Source: Chionoecetes opilio
Lineage: Eukaryota > Arthropoda > Malacostraca > Decapoda > Majidae
Direction: 5' to 3'
NCBI GenBank assembly: GCA_016584305.1
Contig: JACEEZ010013521.1
Span: 1-64,000, forward strand
DNA: 64,000 nt
Positions 54,332 through 64,000 of the stretch are shown piece by piece. Positions within the stretch are counted from its first letter, which is position 1. Every line of letters begins with the position of its first letter. Position numbers and translations under genes: made by a program. Below the pieces are notes generated by a model. The model did not search any database and was not told the DNA's origin. It was given only the letters and a program-made list of their open reading frames with translations.

Positions 54332-55008
54332 CACACAAACCCGTTTTCCCGGACTAATAGGGGGGAGCACTGGTCCGGGAACTGCAAATGTCCGGGAATC
54401 GCAAAAGTCCGAGGCCATTACCCACCCCCGGACGTTTATCCTAATCTAGTATTTACTGTCCGGCAACCACCAATATCAACTACCCCGCCGCGGACTTTTA
54501 TGTCACTTTGTTGTTGTTTTTAGGGCTGCGAGGATCCCTTGGGGAACACTTTGAGCCCTGGTGATGTCCTATGATGCTATCACAGGCGCTGTAGTTGACC
54601 TGTCTTCCTCAGGAAGGCACAGGTGAGGCGGATGACAGCGTGTTGCCGGGAGGGGTGGACGCCAGCCGCCGCCAGCAGGGTGGGCAGGCCACAGGTGGCG
54701 ACGTTCAGGGTGAGGAGTTGAGAGCGTAGCACTACACGTTAGGAGTGGAAGCGCGGACACTGCAGCAGAAAGTGTTCAATAGTCACAGAGATGTTCCTGC
54801 ACCAGGGGCAGTGGGGGTCAGGGGACTGACGGAGGCGGTGCAGGTGAACTGTGAGTGTCTTGTGCCCAAATGTAAACAATACGACCGCTGACCATGCTGC
54901 CATCTGTCGGGAGGAGCGGACACTGACCAGGGGTGACAAGAGATGCTCGGACCGCCGGACAACTTGTCGATTTACGGACTGACCATGCTGCCCATTTGTC
55001 CGGCTAAA
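54332..55008 (-). mobile_element. Family A MITE, copy A5, fullest captured LINE V end, truncated
   Basis: Starts CACACAAACCCG at 54332 directly after A4, with no TA between them. It contains the antisense LINE V 3' end from its TTGTTGTTGTTTTTAGGG tail (54511) through 54850, including the region A4 has lost. It stops at CATTTGTCCGG (about 55003) without its terminal repeat, where duplicated unit 2 begins. Confidence 0.75.
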
Positions 55009-55052
55009 CGTTTCCCTATAAAGCAAACTAACTATATATATATATATATATA

Positions 55053-55775
55053 AATAAAACCCTTCATGCTCGCGGGTTTCAGGCTCGCGGATTTGATTAC
55101 TCGCGGGTTTTCAACCCCCCCCCCCCCCCTTTTTTTTTATTTTTTTTTTTTTTATTTTTTATTTATTTATATATTTTTTTTTTTTTTTTTAACTCCCTCC
55201 CAATTGCTTGCTCTCTACAGGGGCCTTATCCGCCCATGTATGGAGTATGTCTCACATGTTTGGGGAGGATCCACTCATACAGCTCTCCTAAACAGGGTTG
55301 AGTCAAAAGCTTTTCGTCTCATCAACTCTTCTCCTCTGACTGACTGTCTTCAATCTTTAAATCACCGCCGCAATGTTGCTTCTCTTGCTCTCTTCTACCG
55401 TTACTTTCATGCTCACTGCTCTTCTGAACTTGCTAACTGCATGCCTCCCCCACTCCCGCGGCCTCGCTGCACAAGACTTTCTACTCATTCTCATCCCTAT
55501 TCTGTCCATCTTCCTAATGCAAGAGTTAATCAGTATCTTTACTCTTTCATCCCTTTCACTGGTAAACTCTGGAACTCTCTTCCTGTTTCAATTTTTCCAC
55601 TTTCCTATGACTTAAATCTTTTCAAAAGAAGAGTAACAAGACACCTCCCGAACTAAATTGGCCTACCCCTCTGTTTTTATTTTATTCTCTTACTGTCTTC
55701 TTTATAGGGACTGGCGACGAAGCGGGCTTTGTGTTACCCATTTTTTGTTGTGCCCTTGGCCAGTTCCTTGTGATG

Positions 55776-55808
<33 letters not shown>

Positions 55809-55893
55809 TAAATGAATGACTAATGTCATGCTCGCGGATTTACGATACTCGCGGGTGTCTCTGTTCCCTAACCCCCGCGAGCATGAAGGGTTT

Positions 55894-55898
<5 letters not shown>
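55053..55898. mobile_element. Tigger-type element B, copy 2
   Basis: Duplicate of 49547-50388, with the same ends (ACCCTTCATGCTCGCGGG and CGAGCATGAAGGGTTTATTG) and longer A- and T-runs. Confidence 0.8.
55197..55815 (+). pseudogene. LINE W ORF2 C-terminus, copy 2, open frame
   Basis: Same text as 49683-50296 but open without the frame change: LALYRGLIRPCMEYVSHVWG through ALFYRYFHAHCSSELANC to FKRRVTRHLPN, stop at 55656, then the untranslated tail and about 28 A. Only the last 150 or so residues of a LINE ORF2; no RT motifs. Confidence 0.75.
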
Positions 55899-55931
<33 letters not shown>

Positions 55932-56020
55932 CACACAAACCTCGATTTCCCGGACCTCGATTTCCCGGATATCGGATTTGCCGGACAAAATCCGAGGTCT
56001 GGGGATATGTCAGTCTCGGG

Positions 56021-56061
<41 letters not shown>

Positions 56062-56571
56062 CCCCCGTTGAAATGCCTGGTCCTGTTCGTAAATTGACCA
56101 AGTTGTCCGGCGGTCCGAGCGTCTCCGGTCAGTGTCCGCGCCTCCCGCCAGGTGGCAGCATGCTCAGCGGTCGTATTGTTTACATTTGGGCACAAGACAT
56201 TCACAGTTCACCTGCACAGCCTCCGTCAGTCACCTGACTCCCACTGCCCCTGGTGCAAGAACATTTCTGAGACTATTGAACACTTTCTGCTGCCTCCCGC
56301 CAGGTGGCAGCATGCTCAGCGGTCTTATTGTTTACATTTGGGCACACGACACTCACGGTTCACCTGCACAGCTTCCGTTAGTCCCCTGACCCCCACTGCC
56401 CCTGGTGCAGGAACGTCTCTTGAGACTATTGAACACTTTCTGCTGCCTCCCGCCAGGTGGCAGCATGCTCAGCGGACGTAAAAGTCCGCGGTGGGGTAGT
56501 TGATATTGTCGGTTGCCGGACAGTAAATACTAGAGTAGGATAAACGTCCGGGGTGGGTAATGGCATCGGAC

Positions 56572-56602
<31 letters not shown>

Positions 56603-56702
56603 TTTTATATTATTATTATTTTTTTTTTACTTGCGATTCCCGGACTTTTGCGGTTCCCGGACCAGTGCTCCCCCCTATTAGTCCGGGAAATCGAGGTTTG
56701 TG
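55932..56702 (+). mobile_element. Family A MITE, copy A6
   Basis: Duplicate of A3: same ends, same 152-153 bp units, and full CCTCCCGCC at the third unit where A3 reads CCTCCGCC. Confidence 0.8.
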
Positions 56703-56706
56703 TATA

Positions 56707-56759
<53 letters not shown>

Positions 56760-56764
56760 TATAT

Positions 56765-57512
56765 TTTCAATATCTAAATAAAATTTCAAAATTTTTGTTA
56801 GGAACGAATTTGATCATATGGAACGATTCCGCCATCAAATTTGGGCAAATCCAAGGAGTTCTCATATAGAGAACTGAAATATCATACAAAACGTGAGCAG
56901 GCCACCATATTCTGCTGCCAGGATGTCCTTAAAGATATAAACACAACCCCCAATTCCTTCTGCCGCTCTCCGCGGCTAAATGCCTCATCTCCCGGGTCTG
57001 CCGCTCCACCTGGAATAACACGCTCGGCGATACCCTCCACATCACCTCCATGGGCCAATACTGCAGTGACTCTTCCCCCCAGCCGTGGATAAGGACAAAG
57101 TCCCGCGTCCTGGATGTCACCCTCACCCGCCTCTGCCTGGGGCACACGACACTCACGGCTCACCTCTATCGCCTCCGTCTGTCCCCTGATCCCCACTGCC
57201 CTTGGTGCATGAATGTTCCGGAGACTATTGAACACTTTCTGCTGCAGTGTCCGCGCTTCCACTCCCACCGTGTAGTGCTACAGCCTCAACTCCTCGCCCT
57301 GAACATCACCTTTGACCTGCCCACCCTGCTGGCGGTGGCTGGCGTTTCCCCCTCCCGGCAACACATCGTCATCTGCCTCACCTGTGCCTTCCTAAGGAAG
57401 ACAGGTCAACTACCGCGCCTGTGATTGCATCATAGAACATCACCAGGGCTCATAGTGTTTCCCAAGGGATCCTCGCAGCCCTAAAATAACAACAACAACA
57501 ACAACAACAACA
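56765..57512 (+). pseudogene. LINE V 3' end, copy 2
   Basis: Duplicate of 51255-51990. Here the last part is a longer open frame (57050-57424): RVLDVTLTRLCLGHTTLTAH, HCPWCMNVPETIEHFLLQC, ending LRKTGQLPRL, then the (CAA)n tail at 57486-57511. Confidence 0.7.
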
Positions 57513-58439
57513 GTTCTCGCGAGGCACACAAGCGAGAGTTAAGCCAGGTTTATGGCAACTCGCTTTTGAGTCACTAACCTAACCTAATCCCACGCTTTAA
57601 CCTCAACTAAACCAAATCTGCATTAAAAGGGTCTGCGGCAAGGGAAGAACAGAGGCGATGTAGGTCACAAGAGGAAGAAGAGTGAGAGGCACGCCGCACG
57701 TAAACAAACACTTGTCTCGCCTTCCTATGAGCAACATGTCATTATCTCCAAAAGTTTGAGTCCAAAAGAATGTTTCCTAGAATCCAATAAGGTAAACGGA
57801 AACCATACTCCCAATTGTGTAGGGAATTTCGATCCTAGTGTAAAATAATACCATGTTCTGGTATGCATGGGTGTGAACAAGTATTAATGTACGGGTACGG
57901 GCGGGAGGTCCGATCGACCAATATCAATTTTTCCCATAGGTTATGTGTTTCACATGAGTGAATTCAAATAAAACGACCTCGTTTATCGACCAATTTCTCG
58001 TTTTATGTGGGACCCTAGTGTACAATGCAAGCACAACATTTTATTGTAAAAGGCTCTAGAGATAAGACTATTTTTCAATCCTTGTTAATTGAAAGTTTAG
58101 CTGAAAACATTCCATGGAACATTTATAACGTTAACGTTAACTTGTAACGTTAAAAGGGGGGGAGGGACAAATGATACCCTGACCCTCCCTCCAAAATTTG
58201 GGGGACATGTCTCCCTGTCCTCCACCCAAACGAGGCCCATGCAGTAATCAGGTAGTTAGTGCAGAGTCGATAGGGAGTTTGAAAGAAGACTAAACAAATT
58301 TATGGATAGTGATGAAAGGTGGATGTAGGCAATGCCTATGTGTATTGCAGGAACTACCATGTGTGGGCCTCCCTGCCTCTTGTAACTTCCTTGTGTTCTT
58401 AAACACATGTGATCAGTGTACAGCAGTGGGTTGAAGCAG
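57513..58439. other. Duplicate of MITE half, element C right end and LINE Y 3' end
   Basis: 57513-57860 repeats the half MITE. The element C end CCCTAGTG is at 58020, the hAT-type end GAGGCCCATG at about 58240, and the LINE Y 3' part follows (CAGTAATCAGGTAGTTAGTG onward). Same order as 51991-52885. Confidence 0.75.
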
Positions 58440-59110
58440 CTCATTAGTCTTGAATAATTTCAGGATGAAAATGTGTTATAATTAATAATCCTGCACCTTT
58501 TTTTTTTTTCATACAAATGGCAAAGGTAACTTTACCAGAGATAACTGTATTATTGATTGATATTTACACGCAGGAAGGCGGAAAAAAGAATGAAGAGGAG
58601 AGTTTCAGGGTTTAGGAAGCTTGAATATGCTGAATAGATCTTGCATTAGCAGGATTAACAGAACAAAGATGTGTGAGGAAAAAACATCTTGTTTAGTGAG
58701 GTCATGGAAGACAGGGAGGCATGCAGTGAGCAAATTTGGAAGAGTAGTAACCAAGAAAATAATGGTGAAGATAACTGGCTGAGCAAGAAATTAATCTGAA
58801 ATTTCCATTTGAGAATTTTCGTAAAGTACGGCCAAGGACTGTTCAGTGTGGAGGAGGGAGACAGATGCGTTTCATTGAAGAAGAGAGGATAGCTGTCTGG
58901 ATGGAAAGGAGAGGAAATAAAGTTTTTGCGGTATTGCCCAACAATGTTTGCTGTTCCCCCGTTCTGAAATTAGAGAAAGATCAGAAGTAAGCATGCTAGC
59001 TAGAGTATGTGAGAGAAAGGGGCAGGAGAAGACTGAGAGGGTTAGAGCAGGGAGGGAATGGAGACTTGTGTTGCGGCCATGCCCTTGGGGGAGTTCCTCT
59101 TGGTGTTGGG

Positions 59111-60478
59111 CAGGGTTGTTGATAAAAAAAAAAAAAAAAAATCAGATTTATTTGATTTAAATAGATTTTTTTTATTTATATTAATTTGATGTTCTACATG
59201 AAATCTAACTACTACAGGATATTATTTACCATATTTATAACTAAAAAGAGATAGAATAAGTGAATAAAAAATGCATATAACATGAAATACAGATGAATTT
59301 ACATACACACAAACCTCGTTTTCCCGGACTAATAAGTGGGAGCACTGGTCCGGGAACCGCAAACGTCTGAGAATCGCAAAAGTCCAAGGCTATTACCCAC
59401 CCTCGAACGTTTATCCTACTCTAGTATTTACTGTCCGGCAACCGCCAATATCAACTACCCTGCTGCGGACTTTTATGTCACTTTGTTGTTTTTAGGGCTG
59501 CGAGGATCCCTTGGGGAACACTTTGAGCGCTGGTGATGTCTGCAGCAGAAAGTGTTCAATAGTCTCAGAGACGTTTCTGCATTAGGGGCAGTAGGGGTCA
59601 GGGGACTGACGGAGGCTGTGCAGGTGAACCGTGAGTGTCTTGTGCCCGAATGTAAATAATACGACTGCTGACCATGCTGCTACCTGGCGGGAGGCGCAGA
59701 CACTGACCAGGAGTGACAGGAGATGCTCAACCGCTGGACAACTTTGTCGATTTACGGACTGGACCAGGCATTTGTCCGGGACTCTGATATCCCCGGACCT
59801 TGGATTTTGTCCGGCAAATCCAATATCCGGGAAATGGAGGTCCGGGAAAACGAGGGTTATGTGTATATTCTATTATGTGTATTTTCTATTTGTGTGATGG
59901 ACGTTTTCACATCAATAGGCCTATGTCTAAAAGCGCGTTTTCGCGACGTTTGCCAGGCCGGTCTAGACCGATCTAAGCTGGCCCAGGCTGCATTGAGTAA
60001 TAAACTCCTAGCTGGCATCTGAAAGGTTATCATTCTGTCTGTGATGAGTCGCCTACACAAAATATTGCCTGATTTTGCTATATACTGTTCGGCCTAATTT
60101 TTCATAGTCATCCTTGCTACTTGACTTCCCAATGGGAAGTCAATCAGATTCAATGGTATTTTTGTTGTAGTAATAATTACTTCGGCGGTTAAACAAGAGA
60201 ATTATATTTTTGTTTGATAAGTAATCATAATGCATATTAAACTTTGGTTAATATGACTTTGGCTGTTTATAAACAAAAGTAACATGCACATTCAACTTTT
60301 GGTTATAGTAGTGTGGCTTTTTGTACAGTACAACAAAAAAATATATATACCGTAATTGAGAAAAAAATATTTCTGCTGTGAATATTTCTACATGGCAATT
60401 TGCAATTTGTAGGTATACTATAGGCTTGTGGTCTACCTCTAATGTAAATTCTTTCCCACGTAATTAGTAGTTATAATG
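59111..60478 (-). mobile_element. hAT-type element (CAGGGTTGTTGAT family), right part
   Basis: Reverse complement of 40780-41738, from CAGGGTTGTTGAT at 59111, interrupted by MITE A7 (59306-59863), to TTGCAATTTG near 60412. It includes the AGGCCTATGTCTA and TTGACTTCCCAATGGG blocks. It is cut off at about 60478 by a gypsy-type fragment. Confidence 0.75.
59306..59863 (-). mobile_element. Family A MITE, copy A7
   Basis: Ends CACACAAACCTCG and CGAGGGTTATGTG with TA on both sides. The related hAT element at 41.5 kb lacks the MITE (ACAAATTTTCTATTTC on that strand). Internal structure as in A4. Confidence 0.8.
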
Positions 60479-62199
60479 TTTGATCCCAAATACCACAGCA
60501 AGACACTCTTTTCTCAATGGTTGAATACTTGCGTTCTCTGTCAAGGAGCTTCCAGCTTGCATAGGCTACGGGGTGAGGACAATCTTTAAAATACTGGAGA
60601 AGAACTGCCCCCAAACCTTGGTTAGAAGCATCCGTACGAAGCACGAAGGGTCGAAGAGCATCAGGTAGCTGGAGGACAGGATGAGATTGTAGGGCAGTCT
60701 TCAGATGTTCAAAACAGATCAGTGTCTGGCTCGTCCATACTAGTGGTTCCGAGACACCTTCCAAGAAGATCAGAGAGGCTGCTGGTATAAGAGGCAGTAT
60801 TAGGGATGAACATTCTGTAGAAGGATACCATTCCTAGAAATGACCGGAGGAGTTTCTTTGTTAAGGGAGCAGGAACTATGGAAATTGCAGTTATCTTACT
60901 CTCTCTGGGGCGTAGAGTGTTGCCATCGACGATGAATCCCAAGTATTGGATAGAATCTAATCCAAAACGACACTTAGATGGGCGTGCTGTCAACCCATGC
61001 TGCCGTAAGTGCTGTAACACACAGTTAAGGGCGTAAAGATGAGTCTCCCGGACCTGACCGTATACAAAGATGTTATTGAAGTATAATGATACTCCTAATC
61101 CGGCCAGGACAATGCGCATCAGTCTGATGTAGGTGGTGCAAGCTGTAACCAATCCAAAGGGGAGACGAGTAAACTCCATGAGGCCAAGATGGGTGGGGAA
61201 TGCTGTTAAGGACATAGCATTATCTGTTAAAGGTACTTGGTAATATGCTTTTGTAAGATTAGCTCAGTAAAGTACCTACTACCATAACATTTGTGAAGGT
61301 CCTCTGTAATGGTGTTAATTGGCTCGGCATTGAAAACAGTGATTGAGTTCAGCATTGGGAAGTGTACAGCAAGACGGTAACTTCCCGAAGACTTGTGTAC
61401 CATGACTGGAGAGCAATGAGGTGATGCAGATGGTCGGATGATGCCTTGGGTTAAGAGTTCTTCTACTTCTGGTTCAAAGAAAGGTTTTAGGTGAAGAGGC
61501 ACAGGATAAAGTCTAGTTTTGACCCACTCGGTTGAACATAACTCCATCGTGTTTGATAGACTGCGTACATCCCGGAGTCTCTGAGAGGACGTCGCTGTAG
61601 TCTCTGATGAAATTTTGCAAGTCACATCCCTGAGCAGAAGTTAGGTTGTTACTTACTTCAGGAAAGCTGTTTAAAGGTTGTTGGCTGTCCACCCGACCAT
61701 CAGGTGTTATAGGCATATTATCATCATATTCGACACACTTTTCAGTTGCTCAAAAGGGTACTTCAGAGGTGCCTTGTAGTTCGTCTAAAGTGGAAAACTC
61801 ATCTAGGAGGGTTGCTTGGTTAACTGTGGCATGGCGATGATACCTTTTTAAGAAATTGGCATGATATAATTTGGACTTTCCTTTTTCATCAATTAGATAA
61901 TTACCTTTGTTCCTACGGTCAAGAACAGTATATGGCCCACTCCAAGACATTAACAACTTACTTGTGGAATCAGGTAGGAGAGTCAAAACTTCATCTCCGG
62001 TCTTAAAGTGCCTGTCTTGTGAACGAAGGTCGAAGTAGGTCTTGTACTTTGTTGCACTGACATCAGCGTTTTCAGCCGCAATTTTGGCACACTCTGCAAG
62101 CTTGTCTTTGAGGTCGGTGATGTACTGGAAACAAGAACGTTGGTCGTCATCAAGTTTAGTGTCTTCCCATAAGTCACGTAGTACAGAGAGCGGTCCTCG
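60479..62199 (-). pseudogene. Ty3/gypsy-type pol fragment with integrase upstream of RT (Gmr1-like order)
   Basis: Read on the minus strand. First comes an integrase C-terminus (62190-61760: HFKTGDEVLTLLPDSTSKLL, SWSGPYTVLDRRNKGNYLID, LYHANFLKRYHR). Then a linker with FIRDYSDVLSETPGC (about 61610) and the RT (61550-60830: YPVPLHLKPFFEPEVEELLT, GIIRPSASPHCSPVM, FTRLPFGLVTACTTYIRLMR, YFNNI, RPSKCRFGLDSIQYLGFIVD, RSFLGMVSFYRMFIPN). RNase H follows (60720-60480: LRTDASNQGLGAVLL, VAYASWKLLDRERKYSTIEK). The active site YFDDI reads YFNNI, so both Asp are Asn. Several frameshifts. INT before RT is the order of Gmr1-like elements. No LTRs seen. Confidence 0.7.
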
Positions 62200-64000
62200 T
62201 AATAATAATAATAATAATAATAATAATTTTATTCTCACCCGGTGGCATACATACAAAAAACAAAGCGATAAGAATAGACCAAAGAGTAAACTTAAGTACT
62301 AGTGCAAAAACAAAAACAGGAACAAAGTACAGGCACATTAGGGGACATAGTATCAAAGTACATAGAAAAGCATACATGGACACCTGTGCTACATCACATT
62401 CTGCACAAACAGCAGACCCAGCCACCGCTGTTGTATAGGTCCACATAAATAGGCCGAGCTCTGCCTGACAGAGGTGATGATGGAGTTCGTAGAGAGCTCC
62501 ACCCTACTCCTTAAACTGAACACGGAGTGTCGACGGATCACATCCAGATTGTTCACCCCGTTCATAGTGAAAGCCAGGGACGAGCTGCACCACCTGGGCA
62601 GCCCCAGAAGCCTCTTAAGGATGTCATTGTGACAGACCTTAAGGCGGTTCATAGTGGCCACCTTGTACCGCGACCACAGCGAGTTGCAGTATATAGAGTA
62701 GCAGTGACTCCTGAATAACTCAATCTTCACCTCTCTGCTACAGTAGGAGAATTTCCTCTGTAGAGTATTTCCCACAACAAGAAGCTTGGTGGTCTGCTTG
62801 ATGATATCATCATCATCAGTCATGTCGTGGGATATAACATGGCCTAGGTATGCGAATCTATCCACAAAAGTGAGAGCAGACCCACCGAACCATGCTGTTT
62901 TCAGGTAATTCACCTGAGCGCGTGCCGGTGATACTACCATGCACTCTGTCTTAGTGGTATTGTAGACAATGTCATGCTTGGCAGCATACACCTGACACAC
63001 ATTGATAAGGTCCTGCAACGCATCCGCAGTGGGTGCGAGCAGTACCATATCATCAGCATAGCTCAGTGAGTTGATGCACCCATCATGTATGTGGCAGCCG
63101 ATACTTGTATCACGAAGGTTGGCACTGAGATCATCCGTGTACACATTGTACAGGTAGGGGGATTAAATCCCCCCCTGCCGAATACCATTGGCTGTTCTAA
63201 AGGACAGCGAGAAGGAATTACCCCACTTAACAGTAAATTCCTGGGTAGTGTACCAGTACATTAATAAATTAACAATGTACCTAGGTTTACCTCTGACGAG
63301 AAGTGTATGAAAGAGCTTCCAGTAATTTACTCTGTCAAACGCCTTTCTGGCATACAGGAAACCCAGATAAACAGGTGCATTTCTGGAAGTGTAGTAATGA
63401 ATGATATTCTTCAATGTCCACACACACATCTCAGTGCCAAGGCCTTTCTTATAGCTGAACTGATTGTCCAGTGTATACAGGTAGGCCTCAAGACGATGGA
63501 GTACCACTTTCTCCAGCACCTTGGACGGGGCGGTTGCTATGGCAACGGGCCTGTAATTGCCAGAGTTAGCAGGGTCCTTCACTTTGCTCTTAAGTAAAGG
63601 CACTATAAGCACTGCCAAGACCTGACTGGGTATGTACTGATGGCAGTCACAGGCATTGATGAAGAGACAGAGCCAAGTAACCAGGCTGGGGGGCGTATAC
63701 TTAAATGCCCCAGATGGGAGCCCATCCATACCCATAGCCTCACTGGAGGAGAGGCTTTGCAATACCACTCATTTCCTCGTGATCCACGCTGCAAAAACCC
63801 TGCAGCGACACACCACGCATCCCACCACGCAGGGCATTCTCACTCTCCTCGTCGCTCACACAGTTGAGAATGCCCTTGAAATGTTCTCCCCACATCGAGG
63901 CGATGCCTTCCTCCCCCACAGCGTGATCCACCCGTAGGGGAAGCGTGTGTGAGCCCGGGTTCATGCTGCGCACGCCACGCCAAAAGTTAAAGGAGTCACC
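62200..64000 (-). mobile_element. LINE X copy 2, leaving the window at the right edge
   Basis: Minus strand: ORF2 from beyond 64000 to 62389, then a 3' untranslated part and an (ATT)n tail at 62200-62227. It lacks the three insertions of copy 1 and so serves as the empty-site reference. The flank is the gypsy-type fragment. Confidence 0.85.
62389..63973 (-). pseudogene. LINE X ORF2, copy 2, one in-frame stop
   Basis: Text MRSMNPGSHTLPLRVDHAVG, HFKGILNCVSDEESENALRG (63973-63790); after a frame change near 63770, SSEAMGMDGLPSGAFKYTPP, NSGNYRPVAIATAPSK, FLYARKAFDRVN and TANGIRQGG, then the stop TAA at 63165-63163. The same frame continues SPYLYNVYTDDLS, SLSYADDMVLLAPTAD, KTECMVVSPARAQ, VGNTLQRKFSYCSREVKIEL, NRLKVCHNDILKRLLGLPRW, to the stop at 62389. 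Motif A has Tyr for Asp (codon 63354-63352). RT of a non-LTR element; not functional as read. Confidence 0.85.

Larger units (their letters stand above)
55009..59863 (+). repeat. Tandem segmental duplication, unit 2
   Basis: Second copy of 49499-54331. It begins inside element C (so lacks its left end) and ends at the tip of MITE A7. After that, the hAT-type element of the 53.6/59.1 kb locus continues naturally, so unit 2 keeps the ancestral right flank. Confidence 0.9.

Noticed and set aside
1..64000. A bacterial-type defence or biosynthetic system
   Set aside because: No operons, ribosome binding sites or prokaryotic gene families; the content is eukaryotic transposons.

Overview
This window reads as animal DNA, most plausibly from a crustacean-like arthropod. 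There are no prokaryotic operons and coding density is low. TTAGG-type arrays, CA/TA/GA microsatellites and poly(A)-tailed fragments are abundant, and almost everything recognisable is a transposable element of a type usual in arthropods. The organism call is inference; no clear host gene is resolved. One possible 5' exon with a splice donor lies at 6033-6071.

Left part (1-9.6 kb). An open minus-strand ORF1-like frame runs off the left edge. It is followed by a broken CR1-like LINE on the minus strand (about 881-5285; PHD and CCCH fingers in ORF1, endonuclease and reverse transcriptase in ORF2). Then come a GC-rich stretch, a long hairpin whose arms hold TTAGG repeats, a TTAGG-containing satellite, a tRNA-derived SINE and a 3' fragment of a LINE called X here. 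From about 9.5 to 20.7 kb the sequence looks like poorly polished consensus, with bases replaced by their neighbours and homopolymers stretched. It holds an unassigned transposon protein relic (13.2-14.9 kb) and a hAT-type relic into which a 4.85 kb LTR retrotransposon with about 170 bp LTRs is inserted.

Middle part (21-48.8 kb). A 78 bp minisatellite is followed by a Merlin transposase relic, an unidentified repeat-borne protein, a ZBED-type hAT transposase, and LINE Y interrupted by a composite hAT-like element. Several MITEs follow. A full-length but dead LINE X copy spans 32.8-43.3 kb. It is split by an FLYWCH/MULE (Phantom-like) element with TIRs, by a 5.06 kb hAT-type element with a perfect 8 bp target duplication (itself loaded with a Tigger relic, a Harbinger MITE and another MITE), and by a 3' LINE fragment. 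A Tc1 element at 43.3-48.2 kb is split by another repeat, which holds a nearly intact Tigger transposase gene with TIRs.

Right part (48.8-64 kb). LINE Y is again split by a hAT-type element containing nested Tigger-type elements and LINE 3' ends, up to five levels deep. About 4.8 kb of this nest is repeated in tandem (49.50-54.33 and 55.01-59.86 kb). One MITE family (A, seven copies) carries a captured LINE 3' end that has become tandemly amplified in four copies. A Ty3/gypsy-type fragment with integrase upstream of RT and RNase H follows (60.5-62.2 kb). A second LINE X copy leaves the window on the right and shares an in-frame stop and a lost catalytic Asp with the first.

The elements do not form a pathway. 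The value of the window is its stratigraphy: several insertion sites can be read back to their empty state, which orders the insertions in time.
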